Shown: positions 1 through 12,494, counted from the stretch's first letter. The stretch: 64,000 nucleotides of DNA from Sporodiniella umbellata (GCA_025677835.1 JAIXMR010000018.1:124001-188000), one strand, 5' to 3'. The notes: generated by a model from the sequence alone, not told the origin. Numbers and translations: made by a program.

Positions 1-2104
1 CGCTTGTCTTATAGTAAAAACCCTCTATTCATCAAACCGAACAAAGAACCAAGCTACAAGCCTTTAATGAGCGACAGAAGGGACTTTATTTTTGATCCCC
101 AGCTGTAAAACAAATTCAAAAAACAAAAAAAAACTCGTATTTTATTCATGAAACATATACACACATTATACATTACATTTTAATACAAATCAACCAAAAC
201 AAAAGAGACAAAAAAATAGAAACATTTCATTGATAAACCATTTACACAATAAAAAATCAGTTGTATTTCTAAAGCCATAAACCTTGTTTTTTTTTTTGTT
301 TGAACTAATAAAATACTTTGTCTTCATTTATACATTACCCCTTCAATAGCCCTTAGTAACTAAATTGGTTAAGAAGTATCGAAAGGCGTTGTGATGAGAT
401 TGCCCCAACATTGATGCACATTTTATATTGTAAAATTGTTAAAACATCAAAACACTCTCTGTTTGAAGATAGATTGTATATCATAGGCAACCAAAAACCC
501 TCAAAGTGTCTACATCCTTTTGAGTTTTTTCTTTTGTGTTTGGTGATGAAAAAAGAGTCTGTATTTTCTGTTTCGTAGAGGTTTGTTGCAGCTAATTCAA
601 ATATACCACATACTGTTATGACCGGAAACTTAGAGGCACATCAATTCCGATGGTATAGTATTCATGTTTTAGCTCTCTTGATGAAAAAAAAAGGGAGGAG
701 ATGTGAAAAAAGCTAAAACCCTGTTTTAAAAAAGTGGTTTAATTTCTTAAAAGTAATGAATGAGGAGACGGAAGGATGTTGGTATTTAGACCACTGTTTC
801 TATTTATGTAGCTTCAAAATTCTCCCGTTAGTTTTTTTTTTTTAAGCTTTTATGTGTGTTCAAAAACAGACTATAGGCAGTAAAGACGAAAAAACATTGA
901 ATACTGTTAACATAATAGATTTCCAAGGAAAAAAAACATAATATATAGCTTGAAAATTCGTTTTTACTCCAGTTTTTTATAGAGTTCTGCTAGGAACCTA
1001 TTTCAACTGAAGATCATGTAATCTATTCATAATACCTCAAGTCGACTGAGCCAAAGTGCTGTTGATTTTTAAGGTGTTTGCACAACCAGAAAAAAGAAGA
1101 AACTACTCCTCTCTCTTTAATTTGGCAATTGAATTTACAAGAAAAGAAGAAAAAATATCCAAACCTGGAACGTTTAACTATAAAACACTCCCCAAACCTG
1201 TTAGTAAATGTATGACCAGCTTTTTAAAACTTTTTTATCTCAAAAATCTGACAATTAAAATAGCTGATTATCAATACTACAAATAATCGCATCAACCGCT
1301 TTCTTTAAGCGAAAAAATAGGATGAAGACTTTACACTGCTGGTTATACTTTAATTGCAAAAGATAAACTGTATGCTTTTTTGCGGTTGAAAATTTTGAAA
1401 ATTAGAGAACTGACTAAATGATTTAAGACAAGCCTCAATCAGTTAAACAAAGAACAAGATTCTTAGAGGAAGCTTGTTGTATGACAGCTGTACTGCTCGC
1501 AAAACTTTATTATAGAAAAAACGTGAGAAGCCCCATTTATGTCTATAACTCTACACAACATCTGTGTACAGTCACAAAAATTGGACTTCACCGATTTCAT
1601 GAGTGTAACAATATTAATGGGCGGGCTTCAAATTCTCAAGGTGTGCTTTCTTTTCTAAAAAGCGGCTACTATTTTCTCAAGGCTGGTTGCAATTTTATCG
1701 AAAGGATGTTTCTTTTTTTTTTTTTGCAGCTATCTGGCAATTTACTATATAGAACTGTTTTCTAAGCAATTTTGAAATACAGTCTTTTAGAGTGTGTCAG
1801 TTGAGTTAAGAAAGAGTATACTAAGTGGTTGTAGGAGCCCCATAAAAAATTGACGTTGTGGCATGTTTTACGTTAGCTGTGTACTTTGTATCTTTTTGTT
1901 TCTTAAAACCAGTTGGACGCAATACACTTTATATAGTTGCAATTCCTATCAAAACTTCAATGCGGACGCAATGATCAAAGACTGCAATGCTACAAAACCA
2001 TCTCAACTAAAGTTTTTATATCAACGGAAAAGTCCGGTATAGCCGACCACTACAAGGTGCATTTCTGCTATCTTTACTGATGACTTCCACAGTAGATTTT
2101 TACT

Positions 2105-2970
2105 AATTAAAGGTTGTCTCGCTGTGATATTTCTTTAGTTGTCTGTATAATACTCTCATATATCCAAAACTTACTTTGTCTGCTCTCAAAACAAAATCTT
2201 GACTCCATTTCTTCAAGCTCCTCGACAATACTTGGTATATTTCAGTCAATGGGACTGTCGACCAAACATCGTGCGGAGGCTTCCAGACAGTTCATCATAG
2301 CTTGGTGTTTGGCCTTTCCTTCTCGTTCAAAAGTTCTCCCAGCTTTTTTTCTGAAATACCTCATAACTTCAAAGCCATCTATCTTTAACTTATTAGTAGC
2401 AGTTTTGTAGCTTTTTCGATATTTGACCAAATTGTATATCAGAAAGACTCATGCAAAATATTGGTACGGAGTTGCATTTGTAAATCATATATTTCTGCAA
2501 TGTTACGCACCTATCCTTCCCATTCACTACATATTATATCTTGCGCTCGATTCGATTTTTTTTCTAAACACTTGAGCTTTCAATTTGTGATTTGGAATAA
2601 TGAGAAACTTGGACGTATGTGTATTAATTTCTTTTTTTTTTTTTTTACCAAAAATATATAGTGTATGAATTATAAAATTGCGCGGCTTTTTTCTCATTCG
2701 TTATTGGCGTTTCTTGTTTAGATTGAAGCTATATTTTAGAATGTTATGTTTTCATCTTGCTTTATGAGTTTTTTTGGCGTCTTTGGAACAAAACACCGTC
2801 GTTTTGTTTTTGTCCTTAAATTGTTGGTCTTCCAGATATCGAGAGTTTTGGACAATTTTAAAGGTTGTAAGGATGAGCTCTCCAGCTTCTGTCCCAACGT
2901 TCAGGCTTGCTGATAGACTTAAGGATGACAACCTTCTAACCTTCTCCATTACTCTGAGGGAGATCTCTTA
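2105..2970 (-). pseudogene. possible decayed gene, family unknown
   Basis: The minus strand holds two frames with protein-like composition: 2752-2949, and 2430 down to about 2105. The second is interrupted by one in-frame TGA after the residues LVDSPID and then continues in the same frame with NIPSIVEELEEME to a stop. Between them are several stops and no clean splice sites. The pattern fits a relic of a gene or transposon, but no family was recognised and chance open frames cannot be excluded. Confidence 0.3.
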
Positions 2971-3178
2971 ATTGCTTAATTCTATGAGGCTTTAAGTTCT
3001 TCAAAAACCTTTCCTACTGGTTTGGTCATAATTAGGGCGTGTCAGAGTCCTTGACTATTTATTTTGATTTCACTTAATAACGTTTAAGACCCTTTATAAA
3101 CTAGCAGCAATACTAAACAATTTTAGTGACTAGTGCATTTCCTTTTTTGTCTTTCAAAACTAAAAAATACCAAAAAGT

Positions 3179-3436
3179 TTATACATTGTGCTGAACGACA
3201 TGGCTGTCAGCCGCCTTTTGGAAAAACACAAACCACCTATTGCTAATCCAAACCTGCCGTTTTTTGCCATAAAAAACTCGCCCTTTAGCGTTACGCTGAC
3301 TGTAAGCACCTAATTTGCCTGTATCTAAACATGTGTATACGTTTTTGGGCTTTTGGGTATTTTTAGACGAATTCGTACAACGTATACGCGGCTTCAATAT
3401 AACGTCCATGTATTTCAAATATTCATTAATAAACAA
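3179..3436 (-). pseudogene. open frame of unknown origin, possible relic
   Basis: This is an 85-codon minus-strand open frame rich in Lys, Arg and aromatic residues, including WISNRWFVFFQKAADSH near its end. It has no recognised domain and no partner exon was found. It lies in the gene-poor left block next to another broken frame, so a degraded transposon or gene fragment is as likely as chance. Confidence 0.2.
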
Positions 3437-6400
3437 AGAACAATTTTTTTAAAAGTTTAGTTCCACATTTTTGTGCTCCGGTCATCCTTGTACAAAGTGC
3501 TAGACTCCATCTAATGATCGGCTGAAACAGACATATTTGGTTCTTTAGGACCTTGTATTTGAGTATCTAGGGGAAAAGTACACAAATTGATCAATAAGGC
3601 AAAAACCTTGGTTGATCGCTACATCGCTCTGTTTGCTAGTAGTACTCTTTTTCATTAGCACGAAAAGTTCTATTGTGTGAAAGGTGTTGCTGTTTTTGTG
3701 CGAACAAAAAAAACTTGGATGATTTAACTTTTGTTTACGTTGTGAAAACTAGATTCATTAAATTTGTGATTAAAACAGTAGATTTGAAATAATGCTGTAC
3801 GCCTAACGTTTTAAAGAGGAGAGGTATGAAGGCTACATGTTCCAATTTGAAATACTGAAAAGGTTGGAATCTGTTTTTAGATGGTATGCCTAAAGTAGGA
3901 ATCTTTTTTTTTTTCGTATACAGCCAAACATTAGCTCTTTGACGCAAAAACAGTCGTAAAAGATGACTCCACTGGAGAAAGTCAGCCAATGCATACTTTC
4001 AGAGCAGCTACTATATTTTGATATGACATGACGGTATACACACAAATATATCGAATATATTTTCCTAAAAGAGTAGTTGTAGCCTATATATTGTTTTGAA
4101 GTAAAATGCCATATGACAGGTTTTTTTTTTTTTTTTTTTTTTTTACAAAAATTTAGACCGCTTAGGGTAAAAGAAACGAAAGCATGGTAACAAAATGTAA
4201 CCTAAAAAATTAAAGTGAGGTAAGACAATTATTGATATTAAATGAGTTCAAAAGAGCTCTTCAACATTCTATAAACTTGATATCATAGCCATTCCTGTTT
4301 AGCTAGTTTCAGTATCTTATAAGCATATAGCTTTTGCTTTTAGAACTTTAAACGCGGAAACTGTAAACTAAAACGCGTTGTCTTAAAGGGCAGCCGATTC
4401 GGGGAGAAAAAACTGGCTCAGAATATTACTCGTTGGACTCCAAGAACTTAGAGCCGCTTATCCACACACCAGACGTATTGTAGAAAAGGTTATTCAAAAG
4501 CTTATTCGTTTTTATTCTACTGAGTGCTTTAAATAAAATCTTTGGTGCAGATTGTAGAAAGAATGCTATTTCGTAATGTGTTTTTGATTTGTGAAAGCAA
4601 ATAAATGTAAGTACATCATGACTAAAATCAAGTAAATAGTTTTTTTTTTGGCATTATATATTCCGCTTTAATATAGCAATGGAACTATAGCGACTATCAA
4701 ATCCTGTTTTAGTTTTGTAAGATGAAATCTAATATAGCTCCTCTTATAGAAAAGTCAGTAGACAAGGTAAAACGATTTTTCAGAGCTCTGATCTATGCTC
4801 TAAACAAAGACCACACGCTAAATACTAACACTCACTAATATACAAATACTACGGATAAATAGGTTAAAAAAGAATTGTCAGCCTGTATTCTCATCCGAGG
4901 ACTTTTTTGTCATACCCATATGATAAAGCGGCCATTATGAATCTTGCAATAGTAGCTTAGGACATCTGAAAACAGCTTCCGTCATTAATAAATTACGCTC
5001 AGATAAAACCCAAAAACCAGAAGCTCTTTTGTTTTGTTTTTTTTTTTTTCATAAACCTTACGCCAGAGTTAGTATCATGACTTTGGGATGGTTATATACT
5101 ATCTGTCTAGTTAAGACCACTCTCTTAAAAACTAAGACTCATAATTATACTTTTGTCAGAGTTTACTATTACAAGTCCAATACTAGGAATAAAAAAAGAG
5201 CTCTTTTTTTTAATTCGATTGTATCACCTAAAAGCTACCCTAGCTTGACCTGATCATTAAAAAGCTTTGTGTTTACGATTTTAAAATTGACGTCCAGAAG
5301 ATGGCTTCGAATTCATTCAAGCACCGTATTCAACATCCTTACTCATTTTGTATTTTTGTAAATGGTTTTGTTAGTACCCGTCTTGCGTCTGCTCAATATT
5401 CTCTCGAACACAGTCTGTATGTTTCAGATTCAGCCAAAGTCTATACTTTTTCAACAATAATGTTCTTTATATACTTTCTCTTTGCGTCTAGAGAAAAAAG
5501 TTACTGGACATACAACTAAAAAAAATGTATAGCGTTGTCTTGCTTGGTGTTCTAAGCAAGGGTGGCCTGACATCGAGAGATCTACCGACTGTAAATGACT
5601 GTCTATTTTTTTAAAAAGAAAAACGTAGTTACAATATATTATAACTAAAGAATACTTTACCTATAAAAAAAATAAGAAGCAATAACTTTGTGTTATAGTA
5701 TAATTTAAAAGCTCATGCTAGTTTGTCTCTTTTGAGTTCTAAACTGACTCGTCCTCTTCTCAAAAGTTATGTATCAAGCTTTTTGTTTTAGTGTATATTC
5801 TATGTTTTAGTTGCATTTTCTTTTTTCAAAGGAAAACGCGTCTAAATTTGTTTAGTATGAAATGGTCTTAAGTGGAAATGTATGTAATTTATGCAAACAA
5901 TAACATTGATTTGTATCAATGAAAACAAAGTCTGTGATATTTACACTGACTGTTTAAGGTTTGTACTTGTTTGAGAAGCTTTGTATTCAAAAGCGGGAAT
6001 TTAAACACAAAACATTGTAAGTTTAAGCTATTTTCAATGTACTCGCTGTGAAACGCCTTCAGCTACAACGTTCTTTTCTGTTTTCCAAAAATGGCTTGAA
6101 ACACAAGGATATCAGACTAGGCTTTTCCATCGAATTACACAAAACAGGTTACTTTTTTGGCTATACTATTGTACACAAGGGTCTTCCCTTCGAAAAACAC
6201 CCTTTGTGTTCAAGCTATTGTATATTTTATATAGATATAGCAAAGATTTATTGGCTTTTTTTTTTATTGAAAAGAGGGTCTACAATAAGCCCTCAGATCT
6301 TCTCGAATCGACAATAATTTTTTGCTTCTTAATAAGAGTATTCAGAATATCTAATTGTTACGCGTTAAGCTAACTGCTCTACGACTATTTGTTGGTTACT

Positions 6401-6611
6401 AACCTATCACTTTCATTTTTTCAAATCCGGGTATTGTAGCTCGCCTTTGGTAATAAAAAGTTGGCTTTCTATAGGAAAAACAACAACAACAGATTAGTTT
6501 GATATTAAAAAGCAATATACATAGATATATATTTACGCAAATCCACAATATTTAGAAAAGTTCAACTGTGACTCTTCTACAAGTTTTTCTTCTACCACTT
6601 GCTCTTTTAGT

Positions 6612-9013
6612 CTATATTCGATAGTTTGTTAGATGCTCGCTCGTATCCCCCTTTTTTTTTTCTTGCCTCTCTAAAAACTCCAATTCTTCTAAAACATTGG
6701 CTTTTCGGTTGGAAAGTAAGGAACCATCGGGCTGTATCAAATGCTTGATTCGCTTATATCTATTTTGGAGTTGAAATCTAGATTTCTCTCCATTAAACAG
6801 ACGCTCTAGTGATGCGATCTGAAAGCTTTCGCCGTTTTTAGCCTTAAGTTCAGTAATGCCTTTAGCAAGAACTTCATCTTCTTCTTTTGTCCATCGACTT
6901 TTGTTATCTAATAAATCTTCTGTAAGTATGATGAAAGTAAAAAGTGATAGTGGATTATTACTGAGCTTACTTTTTTTTTTATCGTCTTTAAGATGTTTGG
7001 ACATGTATGTTTGAACATCCGAAGTCATTCTGTTCATGTCTTTGGCTATCAGTCTAGCATTTCTTCCATGAAATTCTACCAATCTTTGCAAAGTTCAATA
7101 CAGCCGCAATAATAGTGATTGTAGAGATGTATTTTCAAACACTTACTGGTTTAGCCTACTGACGTCCTCTTTGGTCCATTCTTTATTATTTCTATTGGGA
7201 TGATAAGAGTCTCTGCAGTGAGCAACAATAGATTTAATGGGTACATTAGGGAAAACCCGAGCAATCTTTTGATAAAATTTTTTATGCGTTGTAGGTCGTT
7301 CTGATGCAAATATCTCTTGTACTTCCTGAAACGATATGTTTTCACGCTGTTGAGACGATTGTGAGTATCCGTTATAATTACCCACTTTCTTTCTTTTGTT
7401 CATACTCTGCAGATTTTTTTGACACGCTTTTCTAGCTTTAGATTATCCGAGTATCCAAACTTTTTCCTTTTGGGCCAATTTGTTTCGCCTTCTTTTTTAC
7501 CACGCAAACTTTGTTGCCAAACAGGAAAGCTGTCCGAATTATAATCGTCACCAGAATCTGTGTCAGATTCAGAGTCTGAAATAAAAAAGTCTTCATAAAC
7601 CGTTGGAACAAAAGCGTCAGACGCTTTGTTTTTATAATTCCAAGCTGCGCTTCTGTTCTCGTCATAGGCGCATGTCTTTCGATTTGAAATCCGATTCCTC
7701 TCTAAATTGAGCCTCTTTTGTTTTCTGTATACAAAAGTACCATCTTCATCTGAATTGCTGTCTGAATCGCTTTCTGCTTTGTCGTCTTTACCTTTGGCGG
7801 TTTGCGTGGTTGTTTTTTTTTGATTTTTTTCTTTGTCTGTATCATCCGAATCTGAATCCGATTCTGAAATGAATTTCTTTGATAGAAATTGTTTCTTTAC
7901 TGCCTCTCTATCACTGTCGTCTGATTCCGAACTGGTTTGCTGGGATGCATGTTTTTTTGAGGTAGTGGGCCGAGACTTTGTTGGTCTTTTTTGAGACTCT
8001 GGCAGCTTCTTTTCCTTTTCTACATCTGTACTATCTGAGTCTGATTCAGAGCTGGCTTGTCTGGTTATGGGCTTTTTCTGGGTTGCTGCTCGAGCCTGTG
8101 TTGGCTTTGGTAGTTTCTTTACCTCTTCCATATCCGTGCTGTCCGAATCTGAATCGGAGCTGGCTTGTTTGGTTACAAGCTTTTTCTGGGTTGTTGCTCG
8201 AGACTGTGTTGGCATCTTTTGAGGCTTTGATGGTTTCTTTACTTCTTCCATGTCTGTATCATCCGAGTCCGAGTCAGAGCTAAATTGCTTAGCTACTTGT
8301 TTTTTTTCGACTGCTACTCGAGACTGCTTTGGCCTCTTTACTTCTTCCATGTCTGTATCGTCCGAGTCCGAGTCAGAGCTAAATTGCTTAGCTACTTGTT
8401 TTTTTTCGACTGCTACTCGAGACTGCTTTGGCCTCTTTACTTCTTCCATGTCTGTATCGTCCGAGTCTGAGTCAGAGCTAAATTGCTTAGCTAGTTGTTT
8501 TTTCTGGGCTACTGCTCGAGTCTGTGTTGGGTTTTTTGCCTTTTTTATGTCTGTATCATCCGAGTCCGAGTCAGAACTAGCTTGTTTGATTGCTTTTTTT
8601 TTCTGAATTATTACTCGAGTCTGTGTTGGTTTCTTTACTTCTTCCATATCTGTGTCTTCTGAATCTGAACTTGAGGTAGCTGATTTAACTATAGGCTTTC
8701 TTCGAAACTGTGTGGAGGTTTTTATCTTTTTCTCCTCCAAATTTGAATCTGAAATCAATTGCTTTTGACTTTCTGGTTCTAAATGAGCTGGCTTGAGCAA
8801 CATGTCTTTTGTCACTGTCAATTTAGCAGGTGTTGGTTTATTCTGAACTTTCGATTTGTACTGCATAGACTTTTTTTTCTTAGACTTGGACGAAGTCGGT
8901 ACCTTTTTAGTGGGGCTTGGATCATTTTTTTGTTCCGATAGCTTCTTTTGCTTTTTTTTGGCTGTGGTAGACTTGGAATCATTGGATCTTTTAAGTGAGT
9001 CGTGGCTGTTCAT
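6612..9013 (-). CDS. Reb1/TTF1-like Myb DNA-binding protein with acidic serine repeats
   Basis: Probable nucleolar Myb-type factor of the Reb1/TTF1 family, which binds rDNA and terminates RNA polymerase I. Exons on the minus strand: 9013-7406, 7346-7147 (or starting at 7325), 7083-6971 and 6919-6612, giving about 742 residues in frame. The C-terminal third carries Myb/SANT repeats, seen as KEWTKEDVSRLNQLVEFHG and SRWTKEEDEVLAKGI, after a conserved KIARVFPNVP stretch. The N-terminal 500 residues are about ten SSDSDSDDTD-type acidic serine clusters alternating with Lys-rich linkers, as in Nopp140/treacle. The 51-nt intron at 6920-6970 is a multiple of three without a stop, so its retention would add 17 residues. 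The family is fairly sure; the exact orthologue is not. It is divergent from GCN5. Confidence 0.7.
8251..8500. repeat. 99-bp coding tandem repeat
   Basis: Nearly identical 99-bp units begin at 8251, 8350 and 8449; the third is partial. Each encodes 33 residues of the Reb1-like protein: one SSDSDSDDTD casein-kinase-2-like cluster plus a basic linker. The near identity of the first two points to recent duplication or array homogenisation. Confidence 0.9.
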
Positions 9014-9553
9014 TTATACATATATCTCTACAAAGCAAATTCCCTCCCAAAAAAAAAAAAGAAAAAGAAAAACATTTATGCCTTATTTGTAGCTAGAGAC
9101 AGTCACACACCAAACGAGTCCCATGGGTACAAAGGTCATTGGATAGTGTTATAGAAAATGCCAATGCGGGTTTTTACGGTATATTGAGCTCATGTTGAAA
9201 AGAGGAAATGGACTTGTTTGACCTTAGAGAGTCTGTCTTTATTTTCACCACCAAAAAGGAGTTTACTTTCTTTTTCTAAAAGAAAAGACGCGATTATACA
9301 AAGATAACCAAAAAAAAGGTACTTTGGAAACAATTTGTTTATTATTGGCTTGAAGAGAAACATTGAGAGTCTTTATTGATCCTTCTGTTCTTTCAAACGT
9401 TTTTTTATTTTTTTTTTATTTTGAAAAAAGAAACGAAATATATTTTTAAATAACCGCATAACAAACATCTTGAAAAAAATGCGTTTAACTTTTTTTTTTT
9501 TTTTTTTTTACAACTTGAAGCGCTGTTCTCTTTTTTTTTTTTTTTTGTTGGTC
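9014..9553. promoter_or_regulatory. divergent promoter between Reb1-like gene and GCN5
   Basis: About 540 bp separate the two divergent start codons. The spacer contains several T runs just before the GCN5 start (9490-9509 and 9533-9546) and A-rich DNA next to the Reb1-like start. No TATA box or factor site could be assigned with confidence. It probably drives both genes. Confidence 0.5.
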
Positions 9554-11700
9554 ATGTCAAATAAAACAACCCAAAATGAGTTGTTTCCTCAATTTGAAAA
9601 TACGACTGAAACTGAGAAATTATTAAAGATTGCACGGCATTTGCCTTGTGATGCTTGCGCTTGTCAAGGTTGGAGGCCGTTCTTATCTTATACCTGTTCT
9701 TGCGGCCATGAAGTAGACCAACATGTAGACAACAAGAAAGACTGGACCAGGCGATTTAAAGTAGCGTTACGCATTGAGGAATTACTAGAGGTAACAAACT
9801 GTCTAAAACAAAACGGTCTAAACCTATGTTATGATAGGAAAAAGGAAAAGTAGACGATTATGATTACATGGATCAAGATATTGCTTCTCTAAGAAAGTAG
9901 GTCGATTACAAGAAAATGAATGTTTCCTTAACTCTGTGTGTGTGTGTGTTTTTTTTTTAGACAAATATTATATAATGCGCAAGCACAAGAAGAAAACGCT
10001 GTGGATTTCCTGTCTGAGGCCTCATCACCTTCTTCAGTCGAAGACAGATCGTTCTTTAAACGGAATCGAGATAGTAGTGATGAAGAAGAAGAAGATGCCG
10101 CCAAGCGATTGAGGACTACTTTTGAAGAAGAAGAGGAAGAGGAGGAGGAGGAGGAGGAGGAGGAAGAGGAAAAAGAGAGTGAAGAGGAAGAAAAAGACAG
10201 TGAAGAAGAAGAAAGCGAAGAAGAAATAGGGGAACAGGAACAGGAAAGAGTAGAGATCAAAGAGGAAAGCAAAGAGGATAAGGAAGAAGAGCTGGTTGCA
10301 GAGTTAGATAGTGAAGTGGTAGCTATGAAAAACTTTTTAGAAGATGACCTACCGGTGGCAGCCAAGAAGCCGCCTACTCGACATGAGAACGGAAAACGGC
10401 CCCCGTCCAGCTATAGAGAGACAGAGGATATAGAGATTGAGCCCATCAGTCCACCTCCAGAATCCGATCGAAAAGAGACACCGGCCATGACTGAAGAAAG
10501 ACTTGGGCTGATTGAAGTGCGGATTGTAGAGAACGACAATGGCCGGGAAAGCATGATCCTTTTGACAGGCCTAAAAAACATCTTTCAAAAACAGCTACCC
10601 AAGATGCCTAAGGAGTACATTGCGAGGTTAGTGTATGACCGTACCCATCGAAGTATAGCCTTGATTCGAAAACCGATGAAGGTCATTGGCGGTATCTGTT
10701 ATCGACCTTTTGATGAACAAGAGTTTGCAGAGATTGTTTTTTGTGCTATTGCCTCAACAGAACAAGTGAAAGGCTACGGTTCGTTTCTGATGAGCCATCT
10801 CAAAGATCATATCTCGACATATACCAACATGAAACATTACCTAACCTATGCAGACAATTACGCTACCGGTTATTTCAAAAAACAAGGCTTTACAACCGAT
10901 ATCACATTAGACAAGAGAAAATGGGTGGGTTATATCAAGGATTACGAAGGAGGGACTATCATGCAGGTAGGAGAAATCGACTTCTATGAGGGTGGGGGCT
11001 ATTAACAAAAAAAAAAAAAAAAAAAAACATCTCGTTTAGTGCACAACGGTTCCTAAAGTGAAATACCTAAAGATACAAGAGACATTGACAATTCAACGTA
11101 ATGCGGTTTTCGAAAAGATGAAGGAACACTCTACGTCGCACATTATATACCCCGGGCTACAGATGCCTATCAATGAACAAGGAAAGAGAAGTATTGACCC
11201 TTTCTTGGTACCCGGTGTGAAAGAGTCTGGATGGACACCTGAAATGGATGCTTTGTAAATGTTGTATAGAAAGGTGACAGAAACTCATGTCTAAACATAT
11301 AGGTCCAACCGCCCACGCCACCAGCCTCATTATAACCAGATGAGACATCTAGTGAGCGAGTTAAGAGCGCATGCCCATTCTTGGCCTTTTCACGAACCTG
11401 TCAATGCTGATGAAGTTGTGGATTACTATGATGTGATTAAAGAACCCATGGGTAAAAACAAGTGTATATATGTATGCACCTATACTCAAAGGTATCCAAA
11501 CGTCCTATAGACCTGTCCACGCTGGATCATAACGTAGAAAACGATGTGTATCAAACCATGAACGAATTTATTCGTGATGTACAGAAAATATTTGATAACT
11601 GTCGACTCTACAACAGTGATTCCACCAACTATGGTCGATGTGCCAACCGATTAGAAAAATACTTTAATGAAAGACTGGACGTCTGGACTCATGGTGAATC

Positions 11701-11704
<4 letters not shown>
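9554..11704 (+). CDS. GCN5: GCN5/PCAF-type histone acetyltransferase
   Basis: Catalytic subunit of SAGA/ADA-type complexes, acetylating histone H3 lysines in the nucleus. Exons: 9554-9790, 9838-9896, 9961-10966, 11040-11254, 11303-11451 and 11511-11704, summing to exactly 620 codons (619 residues). Residues 1-110 resemble a short PCAF N-terminal domain with [11 protein letters not shown] and [10 protein letters not shown]. Then comes a Glu-rich run of about 100 residues. The GNAT domain (about 280-450) shows [10 protein letters not shown] with the catalytic Glu and the acetyl-CoA loop [11 protein letters not shown]-terminal bromodomain (about 500-615) carries [13 protein letters not shown] and the acetyl-lysine Asn in DNCRLYN. 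ATG 9554 is preferred because upstream in-frame codons run through T tracts. Intron 5 is odd: its last 19 bases resemble the preceding exon end. Confidence 0.95.
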
Positions 11705-11733
<29 letters not shown>

Positions 11734-11791
11734 AACTACGATAAAGATATCTTTGGTTTTATTACTACTTGTTGAATATATAAAGGATCAT

Positions 11792-12007
11792 TTAAAGAAA
11801 TCGTCTTGCAACCAAACGAATCCGATTATCGAACGAAGGGTTGGTGATAGAAGCGTTCTTTTCATAAAAGGGGTTCATTATGATTTTTATATACAGTTCG
11901 TAAATTTCCGTGAAAAAGGACTTGATGCTATCTTCTGATTTTTGGTCGTGCAAGAGCATAAATTTAACGTCTATGTATAAAATAATATAAAAAAAGGTTG
12001 GATAAAC

Positions 12008-12045
<38 letters not shown>

Positions 12046-12134
12046 AGATATTGGCTTACTTCCTGCAGTGATAAAACAAGAGACGTAGTATTCGTTGAAT
12101 CTATCAATAGATTTCAGGTACCTAGTCGTATGTC

Positions 12135-12170
<36 letters not shown>

Positions 12171-12494
12171 GTTTTTCTTTAAAACAAAATCTGTTTCATA
12201 CATGGTTTGTACGTTCCATTGATATTCTTCCACGACATCTAATGCCGCATGTATAATAAACTGGTTTAGGTGTTTGTGTTCATCTCTCTGCTAATGTAGT
12301 TTTTTTTTTTTTTTTTAAAAAAAAAAAGCCTGAAGAGATTATTATCAATGGATCAGGCCAAAGCAATATGGATATTTAATGGTGTTTACTCTATTTGCAT
12401 CAGAAAAAGCATTGGAGCGTGAAGATGGAGTTAGCTCTGCCTCATAAATAGGATTATCTGTTGCTCCAACAATAACAAAGTAGTAGTTTGACAT
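11792..12494 (-). CDS. TRS20: TRAPP complex subunit 2 (sedlin/Trs20)
   Basis: Small longin-fold core subunit of the TRAPP tethering complexes, acting in ER-Golgi traffic and autophagy. Minus-strand exons 12494-12390, 12290-12202, 12121-12060 and 11970-11792 join in frame to 144 residues, close to the roughly 140 of the family. Diagnostic segments are MSNYYFVIVGATDNPIYEAE at the N-terminus, HLNQFIIHAALDVVEE, YLKSIDRFNEYYVSCFITAG and LLHDQKSEDSIKSFFTEIYE. Introns 2 and 3 are dominated by long homopolymers of the two strands (12137-12169 and 12010-12044). The gene converges with GCN5, 87 bp between stops, and diverges from the EB1 gene, 140 bp between starts, so it prob­ably shares a promoter with it. 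Confidence 0.92.

Larger units (their letters stand above)
1..6611. other. AT-rich gene-poor block
   Basis: No gene with a convincing start, splice pattern and family match was found in this 6.6 kb. The DNA is AT-rich with scattered T runs, for example 4121-4143. A few open frames look coding-like but are broken by stops; the best are on the minus strand at 2105-2970 and 3179-3436 and are listed separately. No tRNA, rRNA or complete mobile element was recognised. Confidence 0.6.

Noticed and set aside
8250..8606. Plus-strand Ser/Glu-rich frame with tandem repeats opposite the Reb1-like gene
   Set aside because: It mirrors the 99-bp repeats of the real minus-strand gene and has no splice or domain support.
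9928..10365. Minus-strand poly-Ser frame
   Set aside because: Antisense shadow of the GCN5 acidic run.
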